From NCBI GenBank assembly GCA_036720245.1, contig DAIMNI010000065.1, positions 1-11,721 on the forward strand: DNA of 11,721 nucleotides. The letters run 5' to 3'. Every line of letters starts with the position of its first letter. The stretch's first letter is position 1. Below the pieces are notes generated by a model that was given only the letters and a program-made list of their open reading frames with translations, had not been told where the DNA came from and made no database searches. Positions 6,438-11,721 of this stretch are shown piece by piece. The DNA is from JAAZMA01 sp036720245. GTDB lineage: Bacteria > Bacillota > Clostridia > Tissierellales > Tepidimicrobiaceae. The translations under genes were made by a program, and so were the position numbers.

Positions 6438-6463
6438 AAAAAGATAGGCAAAATGCCTATCTT
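6438..6463 (-). terminator. Rho-independent terminator of spoIVB
   Basis: On the minus strand AAAGATAGGCA, a 3-base loop TTT, TGCCTATCTTT, continuing into further T residues. The stem is a perfect 11-bp dyad located about 10 bases after the spoIVB stop codon. It separates spoIVB from spo0A. Confidence 0.88.
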
Positions 6464-6472
6464 TAAATAGAA

Positions 6473-7786
6473 TTACATAGAAATGGCTAACTTTTCGATA
6501 AAATTGTTGCTAATTTTAGCCTGTTCCAACATCCATTCTATATATATACCATATCCCTTAGTAGGATCATTTACAAATACATGAGTTACTGCTCCAATTA
6601 ATTTGCCATCTTGTATTATAGGACTTCCACTCATTCCCTGAACTATACCACCAGTTTTTTGCAATAGTCTTTTATCTGTGATCTTTATTGTCATGCTTTT
6701 TTGACTTGGATATTGTTGAGCTTGAGCTTTTACAATTTCAATTTCAAATTTTTCTACTTTATCTCCATCAATTGTAGATAGTATATATGCCTTTCCTTCT
6801 TTTACCTCCTCTTTAAATCCTATTGGTATGGCCTTTCCTCTATTAGTATTAAAAAACTCATCTCCTATTATACCATAAATACCATAGGGGGAGTTTTTAA
6901 CTATTTCACCTAATACATTTTCTGTTTCATAAAAAATACCTTTAATTTCACCAGGATTTCCTTTTCTTCCTTGCTCAATATTAGAAATCCTCGCGTTCAT
7001 TATTCTTCCATATTCCACATTTAATAAATTACCTGTATCTATATCTGTTATTCCATGTCCTAGTGCTCCAAATATTTTACTATTTTCATCATAAAAGGTA
7101 AGAGTACCAATTCCAGCAGTCTTATCTCTTACCCATATACCCATTCTATAACAATTATCCTGAACTGATTTAACTGGTTTAATTTCTGTTTCATATCTTA
7201 TTTTATTTCTTTCTATAACTATTTTAACTTCCCTATCTTGAATTTTATTTAACAATTCTACTACATGACTTGCATCTTTTACTTTAATATTGTCAATTTT
7301 CAAAATACAGTCTCCATTTTTTATTCCTGCATCTCTAGCTGGATTATATCTTTTCCCATCTATACCCATTACATCAGTTATTGCTACGACTAAAACACCC
7401 TTAGTATTTAATCTTACACCTATGGCATTTCCTCCTGGAACTAGATATTTTCTATCTACTACATTTATATCTAATTTTTTTACAGGTATTAATCCTAAAA
7501 GCTTTAATTGGTATTCTGCTCCACCCTCATCTATTCCATCAATTTTATAGGTTTTTCTAAATCTATTATTTACATTATCTTGCTGAACCGATTGCATGAT
7601 TATGTTTTCATCATTTAAACCAGTTAATGAAAAGGGAAATATTACTTCTAAACTTCTATTTTCTCCTATGGGTATTTTAATTTCATTAGGGTGGTTTGAT
7701 AGGCTTAAAATTTGTATTACATAAAAAAAAGCCAATAGTAAAATCATTAAGGAGAATATTTTTCGACCTTCAGAATATCTACCCAA
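6473..7786 (-). CDS. spoIVB: SpoIVB, sporulation serine peptidase with PDZ domain
   Basis: A protein of about 437 residues secreted or anchored into the space between forespore and mother cell, where the family cleaves SpoIVFA to release pro-sigma-K processing. The N-terminal helix (LMILLLAFFYVIQILSL, about 15-31) is the signal/anchor. LVPGGNAIGVRLNTKGVLVV (117-136) opens the PDZ domain, which runs to about 200. The S55 peptidase domain holds the catalytic His246 in FGALGHGITD and the nucleophile Ser388 in VQGMSGSP (numbers from TTG 7792). GAVTHVFVNDPT (400-411) and GYGIYIEWML are near-identical to B. subtilis. No ATG fits: TTG 7786 is chosen since GGGGAG (7796-7801) is 9 bases upstream, while TTG 7792 is only 3 bases from it. 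The gene has its own promoter and terminator. Confidence 0.95.
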   Translation of the reverse strand: MGRYSEGRKIFSLMILLLAFFYVIQILSLSNHPNEIKIPIGENRSLEVIFPFSLTGLNDENIIMQSVQQDNVNNRFRKTYKIDGIDEGGAEYQLKLLGLIPVKKLDINVVDRKYLVPGGNAIGVRLNTKGVLVVAITDVMGIDGKRYNPARDAGIKNGDCILKIDNIKVKDASHVVELLNKIQDREVKIVIERNKIRYETEIKPVKSVQDNCYRMGIWVRDKTAGIGTLTFYDENSKIFGALGHGITDIDTGNLLNVEYGRIMNARISNIEQGRKGNPGEIKGIFYETENVLGEIVKNSPYGIYGIIGDEFFNTNRGKAIPIGFKEEVKEGKAYILSTIDGDKVEKFEIEIVKAQAQQYPSQKSMTIKITDKRLLQKTGGIVQGMSGSPIIQDGKLIGAVTHVFVNDPTKGYGIYIEWMLEQAKISNNFIEKLAISM

Positions 7787-7800
7787 GCACAATCACTCCC

Positions 7801-7830
7801 CTATTTCGCCTTTTTCTTATTCACCTCCAT
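7801..7830 (-). other. Possible nine-codon leader ORF before spoIVB
   Basis: ATG GAG GTG ... TAG encodes MEVNKKKAK in the spoIVB leader, in another frame than spoIVB, and ends just before the spoIVB RBS. Its ATG overlaps a strong GGAGGTG that has no start codon at proper distance, so the peptide itself lacks an upstream RBS. It may be only chance, or a relic of an older start. Confidence 0.2.
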
Positions 7831-7850
7831 AAAAAATTTTATCGTAAATA

Positions 7851-7880
7851 TAATTTAGCCTTTTTTCACTTTATTTATTC
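7851..7880 (-). promoter_or_regulatory. Forespore (sigma-F/sigma-G-like) promoter of spoIVB
   Basis: GAATA (7880-7876), 15 bases, GGCTAAATTA (7860-7851). The -10 fits the sigma-F pattern GGNNANAHTR at all positions, and the -35 fits the sigma-G pattern GHATR. The start of transcription would be near 7845, about 55 bases before the start codon. spoIVB is read by sigma-F and mainly sigma-G in B. subtilis, so both position and type agree. Confidence 0.6.
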
Positions 7881-7958
7881 TATAAAAATTTATTTAATAT
7901 GTTATTTAGTGCAAATTATTTTTTTGAATTTAAAATTATTGTAGGATTTCTCCATTAA

Positions 7959-7983
7959 AAAGTGGCCATTAAATGGCCACTTT
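7959..7983 (-). terminator. Rho-independent terminator after recN
   Basis: AAAGTGGCCAT, a 3-base loop TTA, ATGGCCACTTT, then TT on the minus strand: a perfect 11-bp stem with a GGCC core and a T tract. It ends the CNNM-like/tlyA/argR/recN operon, 27 bases after the recN stop, and insulates spoIVB. Confidence 0.92.
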
Positions 7984-8009
7984 GGAATTTCTTGAAATTA
8001 TATGAACTT

Positions 8010-9704
8010 TTAAGATTTTAAACTTTTAGACATATCTAACATTTCTTTAGCATGAAGTCTAGTGGTATCTGTTAAATCCACACCACCTAAAAGCCTTGCC
8101 AACTCGTCAATTCTTTCATTATAGCTTAATTTTTTAACCTTTGTAACAGTTTGATTCTTTATAATTTCTTTTTTTATTAAAAAATGCGTATCTGCTAAAG
8201 CTGCTATTTGTGGTAAATGGGATATGGATATAATTTGGTGATTTTTAGAAATCATCTTGATTTTTTCTCCAACTATTTGTGCAGTCCTTCCGCTAATACC
8301 TGTATCTATTTCGTCAAATATTAAACAAGGTATATTATCTACATCAGCTAATATACTTTTAAAAGCCAACATAATTCTAGACATTTCCCCACCAGATACT
8401 ATTTTAGACAGAGGTTTTAAATCTTCCCCTCTATTTGTAGATATAAGAAATTCTATCTTATCCCACCCATTTAAAGCAAAATAATTTAGTTTATCATATT
8501 TAACTTTAAATACTACATTATTCATATTTAAATCTTTCAATTCCTTAGTTATTAAAACTTCAAGTTTTTCACCTAATTTTTTTCTAATATTAGTTAATTT
8601 ACTACAATCTTCTGCTAGATCCTTTTCAATGGCTGCAATTTTTTTATTGGATTTTTCAATTTCTTTTTCCATATTTATTAAAATGTTTAGCCTATTTTCA
8701 ATGCTTTCTTTATAAACAAGTATATCATCTATAGTATTTCCATATTTCTTTTTTAAACTATTAATTTGATTTATTTTTTCTTCTAGAAGATTTAATCTAT
8801 CCTGATTTAATTCTAAACTTTCTATATAATGCATCATATCTCTAGAGAGATCTTGTAACTGAAAATTTATATCATTTAATGTAGTGTTGAACTCCAACAA
8901 ATGATTATCCAAATTTTTTATTTCATTAATTCTAGCAATTGCCTTATTTATACTGTCTAATACTGATATATAGTTATAATTACTAGTATTTAAAATATTG
9001 GCTACTTCAGCTAAATTATATGATATTGCTTTTATATTTGACATTTTTGTATATTCATTGAGGATTCCTTCTTCATCCCATTCAGATAGATTTGCTTCTA
9101 TTATTTCATCTAATTGATATTTTAATAAATCTATTTCCCTATCTCTTTCTATATTGTTTAAAGAAAGTCTTTCAAGTTTTCTCTTCTCTTCATTTAGTAT
9201 TTTATATTTATAACTAATATCCCTAATTAAATCCCTTAGATCTTCATCGCCAAAACTATCGATTAATTTAATATGATTATCAGTATTTAATAAAGATTGA
9301 TGTTCATGTTGACCATGAATATCCACTAAATACGGTGTAATACTGTTTAACATTGCCAAAGTAACTGTTCTACCATTTAATCTAGATATAGAAGGTCCAT
9401 TTGCATGTATTTCTCTGGATATTAAAAGGTAATTATTTGGATCCATATCTATACCAAAATCATTTAATAAAATATTAATTTTTTTAGGCTCTTCTAAATA
9501 AAACAAGCCTTCTATAGTAGCTTTGCTTTTCCCTGATTTAATTAAATCTTTACTAGCTCGTCCACCTAAAATCATGCTAATCCCTTCTACTATTATGGAT
9601 TTTCCAGCTCCTGTTTCTCCAGTTAAAACATTAAATCCCCTAGTAAAATTAATTTTCAAATTATCTATAATAGCGAAGTTACTCATATTTAACTCGACTA
9701 TCAT
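8010..9704 (-). CDS. recN: RecN, DNA double-strand-break repair ATPase
   Basis: A 564-residue SMC-like protein of normal length. The Walker A motif GETGAGKS is at 29-36, the RecN-specific DIHGQHEHQSLL at 128-139, a long coiled-coil segment spans about 160-390, the ABC signature VSGGEMSR is at 436-443, Walker B CLIFDEIDTG is at 460-469, and the His loop SISHLPQIAA is at 493-502. RecN gathers and holds broken DNA ends for RecA-dependent repair in the cytosol. ATG 9704 has GGAGGT seven bases upstream. It starts 15 bases after argR and is the last gene of its operon. The link to tlyA and argR is conserved across Firmicutes. Confidence 0.97.
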   Translation of the reverse strand: MIVELNMSNFAIIDNLKINFTRGFNVLTGETGAGKSIIVEGISMILGGRASKDLIKSGKSKATIEGLFYLEEPKKINILLNDFGIDMDPNNYLLISREIHANGPSISRLNGRTVTLAMLNSITPYLVDIHGQHEHQSLLNTDNHIKLIDSFGDEDLRDLIRDISYKYKILNEEKRKLERLSLNNIERDREIDLLKYQLDEIIEANLSEWDEEGILNEYTKMSNIKAISYNLAEVANILNTSNYNYISVLDSINKAIARINEIKNLDNHLLEFNTTLNDINFQLQDLSRDMMHYIESLELNQDRLNLLEEKINQINSLKKKYGNTIDDILVYKESIENRLNILINMEKEIEKSNKKIAAIEKDLAEDCSKLTNIRKKLGEKLEVLITKELKDLNMNNVVFKVKYDKLNYFALNGWDKIEFLISTNRGEDLKPLSKIVSGGEMSRIMLAFKSILADVDNIPCLIFDEIDTGISGRTAQIVGEKIKMISKNHQIISISHLPQIAALADTHFLIKKEIIKNQTVTKVKKLSYNERIDELARLLGGVDLTDTTRLHAKEMLDMSKSLKS

Positions 9705-9719
9705 ATATATACCTCCAAA

Positions 9720-10172
9720 TTATTTAAGTAGTTCTTTAATCTCCAATAGCACAGAATCTATGGAATTATTTTCTTTTATAGCAATAAATATAGTATCATC
9801 CCCTGCTATTATTCCCACAATATCATCATTTTTAAGATTTTCAATAGCCATAGCACATATTTGGGCAGCTCCAGGTAGAGTTTTTACAACTAAGATATTT
9901 ATTGCTTTCTCTATAGACAAAACTGTAGATTTAAAAACTTTATTTAATCTTTGATCTATTCCATCTTTTTGGCTATCCATAGTTGCATATTTATACTTTC
10001 CATTAGAACCTAAAACCTTAACCAATTTTAATTCCCTAATATCCCTCGAAATAGTAGCCTGGGTTATGTCGATATCTTTTTTTAATAAATGTTCCGCTAA
10101 CTCCTCCTGAGTTCCTATTTCAAGGTTTTCAATTATATCCAATATAATCCTTTGCCTAGTATATTTTTTCAT
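9720..10172 (-). CDS. argR: ArgR/AhrC, arginine-responsive repressor
   Basis: A 150-residue regulator, the usual length for the family (AhrC of B. subtilis is 149). The N-terminal winged helix-turn-helix contains TQATISRDIRELKLVKV (37-53), where the SR pair contacts DNA; the C-terminal hexamerisation and arginine-binding domain has the LPGAAQ loop (99-104) and GDDTIFI (124-130), whose two Asp residues bind arginine. The start is ATG 10172, with AAGGAG 6 bases upstream; a TTG at 10187 in frame would lie upstream of that RBS and is disfavoured. It probably controls arginine synthesis and catabolism genes elsewhere; none is present here, and I see no convincing ARG box in the window. It lies between tlyA and recN, as in Bacillus. 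Confidence 0.95.
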   Translation of the reverse strand: MKKYTRQRIILDIIENLEIGTQEELAEHLLKKDIDITQATISRDIRELKLVKVLGSNGKYKYATMDSQKDGIDQRLNKVFKSTVLSIEKAINILVVKTLPGAAQICAMAIENLKNDDIVGIIAGDDTIFIAIKENNSIDSVLLEIKELLK

Positions 10173-10187
10173 AGTTTTCTCCTTCAA

Positions 10188-10994
10188 TTAATCCCCTAAA
10201 GACTCGTGGGCAAGATTTACAACTTCGTGTATCTTTTTCTCACTAATTCCCATTATATCATTAGATTTTAATATATAAGCTAAAAACTCTATATTACCAG
10301 TACCACCCGTTATCGGAGAAAAGTCTAAGTCTACAACTTTAAGCCCCTCTCTATTACAAATATTAATTATAGACTTTAGAACCTCTATATGGGTATTTTT
10401 ATCCCTTACTATACCTTTTTTCCCTACCTTTTCCCTTCCAGCCTCAAATTGTGGTTTTACCAATGTTACAATACTTCCTTCTTCAGATAATAATGTTTTA
10501 GCTACAGGTAAAACCAAGTTCAAGGATATAAAGGATACATCTATGGATATAAAATCCACAATATCACTTATATCCTCTTTAGTAATATATCTAATATTAG
10601 TCCTCTCCATTATTACTACTCTAGGGTCATTTCTAATTTTCCAATCTAATTGCCCATAGCCCACATCAATGGCATAAACTTTATTTGCCCCTTCTTTTAG
10701 CATGCAATCTGTAAAGCCGCCTGTGGATGCCCCTATATCCATACAAATTTTATCTTGTAGTTTAATATTAAAAGCTTTTATAGCTTTTTCTAATTTTAAG
10801 CCACCTCTACTGACATATGTAATAGGATTTTCTTTAATCCTAATGGGGGCATCTACCTCTACCTTTTCCCCTGCCTTATCAACTCTCCTATCTCCAATAA
10901 AAACAATTCCTTCCATAATTAGTGTTTTAGCTTTTTCTCTAGAGTCCACAAGCCCTTTTTCAAATAATAAAACATCTGCTCTTTTTTTTGCCAT
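10188..10994 (-). CDS. tlyA: TlyA-family rRNA 2'-O-methyltransferase
   Basis: A protein of about 268 residues, long annotated as a hemolysin. An S4 RNA-binding domain (about 1-60, KKRADVLLFEKGLVDSREKA) is followed by an FtsJ-like Rossmann methyltransferase: YVSRGGLKLEKA (60-71), SAM-binding MDIGASTGGFTD (85-96), IDVGYGQ (109-115), SIDVSFISL (150-158), VKPQFEAGREKVGKKGIVRD (179-198) and GTGNIEFL (231-238). Candidate catalytic residues are the Lys of LKLEK, Asp152, Lys180 and Glu236. In mycobacteria TlyA methylates cytidines in 16S and 23S rRNA; the exact site here is inferred. ATG 10994 is chosen as it has AAGGGAGA just upstream; ATG 11015 would overlap the previous gene by 11 bases. No NAD kinase gene separates it from argR, unlike in many Clostridia. 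Confidence 0.93.
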   Translation of the reverse strand: MAKKRADVLLFEKGLVDSREKAKTLIMEGIVFIGDRRVDKAGEKVEVDAPIRIKENPITYVSRGGLKLEKAIKAFNIKLQDKICMDIGASTGGFTDCMLKEGANKVYAIDVGYGQLDWKIRNDPRVVIMERTNIRYITKEDISDIVDFISIDVSFISLNLVLPVAKTLLSEEGSIVTLVKPQFEAGREKVGKKGIVRDKNTHIEVLKSIINICNREGLKVVDLDFSPITGGTGNIEFLAYILKSNDIMGISEKKIHEVVNLAHESLGD

Positions 10995-11004
10995 ATAATC
11001 TCCC

Positions 11005-11604
11005 TTATCTACCATTATTCTTTTTATTTTTATCTACTATATTTAATCCTAGTTTCTTTTCTAAAAAATTTAACACTTTAGCTGCTTGAAATATAATTTT
11101 TTCCGAATTCATTATTGCTATAGATTTTCCAAAGGCTTTGCCTCCAACTGTAAAAGAGGCTATAAGTGCAGTAATTATTATACTTAATATGCTGGCATTT
11201 TTTAAATCATAAGTGTTAATTAATTTAAAAATTATTGTAGTTCCTAGGGAACCACTAATAATTCCAGATATATCTCCAATTACATCATTGCAAAAATTAG
11301 AAACCTGAGATGCATTTTTCACTAATTTAATAGCATATTTAGCCTCTTCCACTTTATTGGCTGCCATAGCATGAAATGGTATCTCTTTTGCAGTAGTTAC
11401 TGCAATGCCAATAATATCAAAAAATATTCCAATTGAAATAACCAAAATTAATATTATAAATGCTAAAAATATATCTAGATTTTTTACTAAGGACTCTGTA
11501 ATTATACTAAATACTATTGCCATAATAAAAGTCCAAAAACTTATGGCTCTTACCCAATTTATATTGTATTTGTCTTTAAAGCTAATTTCATCTTTTTTGT
11601 TCAT
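11005..11604 (-). CDS. CNNM/DUF21-like integral membrane protein without CBS domains
   Basis: A 199-residue membrane protein with hydrophobic segments at about 17-38, 45-71, 107-127 and 135-155, and a basic tail (KNKKNNGR). The region IGIFFDIIGIAVTTAKEIPFHAMAANKVEEAKYAIKLV (split around 57-94), followed by NDVIGDISGIISGSLGT, resembles the transmembrane domain of CNNM/CorC-type ion transporters (small residues after an FF pair, an acidic helix, then a conserved membrane re-entry). The CBS pair and CorC-HlyC domain normally fused to it are missing. Such short forms occur beside tlyA in some Clostridia and are often labelled as magnesium/cobalt transport proteins; that function is unproven. ATG 11604 has GGAGG 12 bases upstream, rather distant. 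It is the first gene of the tlyA-argR-recN operon in this window. Confidence 0.6.
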   Translation of the reverse strand: MNKKDEISFKDKYNINWVRAISFWTFIMAIVFSIITESLVKNLDIFLAFIILILVISIGIFFDIIGIAVTTAKEIPFHAMAANKVEEAKYAIKLVKNASQVSNFCNDVIGDISGIISGSLGTTIIFKLINTYDLKNASILSIIITALIASFTVGGKAFGKSIAIMNSEKIIFQAAKVLNFLEKKLGLNIVDKNKKNNGR

Positions 11605-11643
11605 TTAGGAATAAATCCTCCATAATTTATAATAATAAAAAAG

Positions 11644-11668
11644 TGGCAATCAAAACGTCCCCTTGCCA
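11644..11668 (-). repeat. Hairpin with GGGGACG loop, likely end of a dispersed repeat
   Basis: TGGCAA, a 13-base loop GGGGACGTTTTGA, TTGCCA, then ACTTTTTTA on the minus strand. Sequences of the kind GGCAAGGGGACG...TTGCC are, to my recollection, widespread in clostridial genomes near the ends of REP-associated transposase elements. The T tract would also let it act as a weak terminator for an upstream gene. Confidence 0.45.
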
Positions 11669-11671
11669 ATC

Positions 11672-11710
11672 GGGTAGGAGGTAAATAATTATTTTATTTA
11701 CCGACCTCCC
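11672..11710. repeat. Imperfect REP-like palindrome
   Basis: GGTAAATAA and TTATTTACC (11680-11688 and 11694-11702) pair perfectly around a 5-base loop. The stem extends outward through AGG/CCT and GGG/CCC with small bulges, giving about 15 pairs. It carries GTAG at its left foot (11674-11677), recalling the tetranucleotide flanking bacterial REP hairpins. It is immediately adjacent to the GGGGACG hairpin and together they form a 70-base unit of non-coding, higher-GC sequence unlike its surroundings. Confidence 0.45.
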
Positions 11711-11721
11711 CCACCACCGCA

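Noticed and set aside
7761..7767. Possible second Spo0A box (GGTCGAA on the minus strand) at the start of spoIVB
   Set aside because: Only a partial match to TGNCGAA and located inside the coding region downstream of the likely promoter.
9523..9954. 143-codon open frame on the plus strand over the recN/argR junction
   Set aside because: It is antisense to two well-identified genes (RecN N-terminus and ArgR C-terminus), has no credible RBS or homology, and arises from AT-rich reverse complement.
10188..10994. Calling tlyA a hemolysin/virulence factor
   Set aside because: The S4 plus FtsJ-like methyltransferase architecture and SAM motif show an rRNA methyltransferase; the hemolysin name is historical.
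9705..11640. ArgR operator (ARG box) for self-regulation of the tlyA-argR-recN operon
   Set aside because: I looked for tandem AT-rich boxes with the TGAATA...TTCA pattern near the operon start and before argR and found none that stand out from the AT-rich background.
11626..11653. TTGATT-N16-TATAAA, a sigma-A-like promoter before the CNNM-like gene
   Set aside because: Transcription would start near 11619, inside the GGAGG ribosome binding site, leaving an unusable leader; the -35 also lies within the repeat hairpin.
1..11721. tRNA, rRNA, riboswitch or CRISPR content
   Set aside because: No cloverleaf, conserved rRNA stretch, regularly spaced direct repeats or recognisable riboswitch core was seen in the short intergenic regions.

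Overview
The window is an AT-rich stretch of chromosome from an endospore-forming, Gram-positive anaerobe of the Clostridia/Tissierellia type. The evidence is spo0A, spoIVB and the start of spoIIM, low-GC codon use, purine-rich Shine-Dalgarno sites, and Rho-independent terminators. Every supported gene lies on the minus strand, so biological order runs from high to low coordinates. No intergenic stretch exceeds about 220 bases, and no rRNA, tRNA, CRISPR array, intact insertion sequence or prophage gene is visible.

In transcription order: (1) 11721-11605 holds a repeat-like tail with two hairpins, including a GGGGACG-containing one, that looks like the end of a dispersed or REP-type element. 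(2) 11604-8010 is a compact operon: a CNNM/DUF21-like membrane protein, the TlyA rRNA methyltransferase, the arginine repressor ArgR, and the DNA-repair ATPase RecN, closed by a strong terminator. (3) 7786-6473 is spoIVB, the forespore signalling serine peptidase, with a sigma-F/sigma-G-like promoter and its own terminator. (4) 6325-5504 is spo0A, the sporulation master regulator, with a TTG start, a sigma-H-like promoter and a Spo0A box overlapping that promoter; a perfect 17-bp hairpin follows. (5) 5340-157 is a tightly packed six-gene operon: steA, steB, a family 2 glycosyltransferase, a divergent MraY/WecA-type phosphoglycosyl transferase, a DUF3866 protein, and a NudF-like Nudix ADP-ribose pyrophosphatase. 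(6) 83-1 is the first 27 codons of spoIIM, preceded by a sigma-E-like promoter.

The sporulation genes cover successive steps: entry (Spo0A), forespore-to-mother-cell signalling (SpoIVB), and engulfment by peptidoglycan remodelling (SpoIIM). Their candidate promoters match sigma-H, sigma-F/G and sigma-E respectively. Interleaved with them is a housekeeping backbone (tlyA, recN, steA, steB, Nudix) that recalls the order I remember from mycobacteria (tlyA-ppnK-recN-Rv1697-Rv1698-pyrG-Nudix-xerD). I therefore infer an old conserved neighbourhood into which sporulation genes and envelope-glycan genes were placed or from which they were lost.

The least understood part is the block steA-steB-GT2-phosphoglycosyl transferase-DUF3866. 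It looks like a membrane-associated envelope module: a lipid-carrier sugar transferase, a polyprenyl-type glycosyltransferase, and two single-pass proteins related to division/envelope proteins of actinobacteria. Its product and function cannot be read from the sequence.
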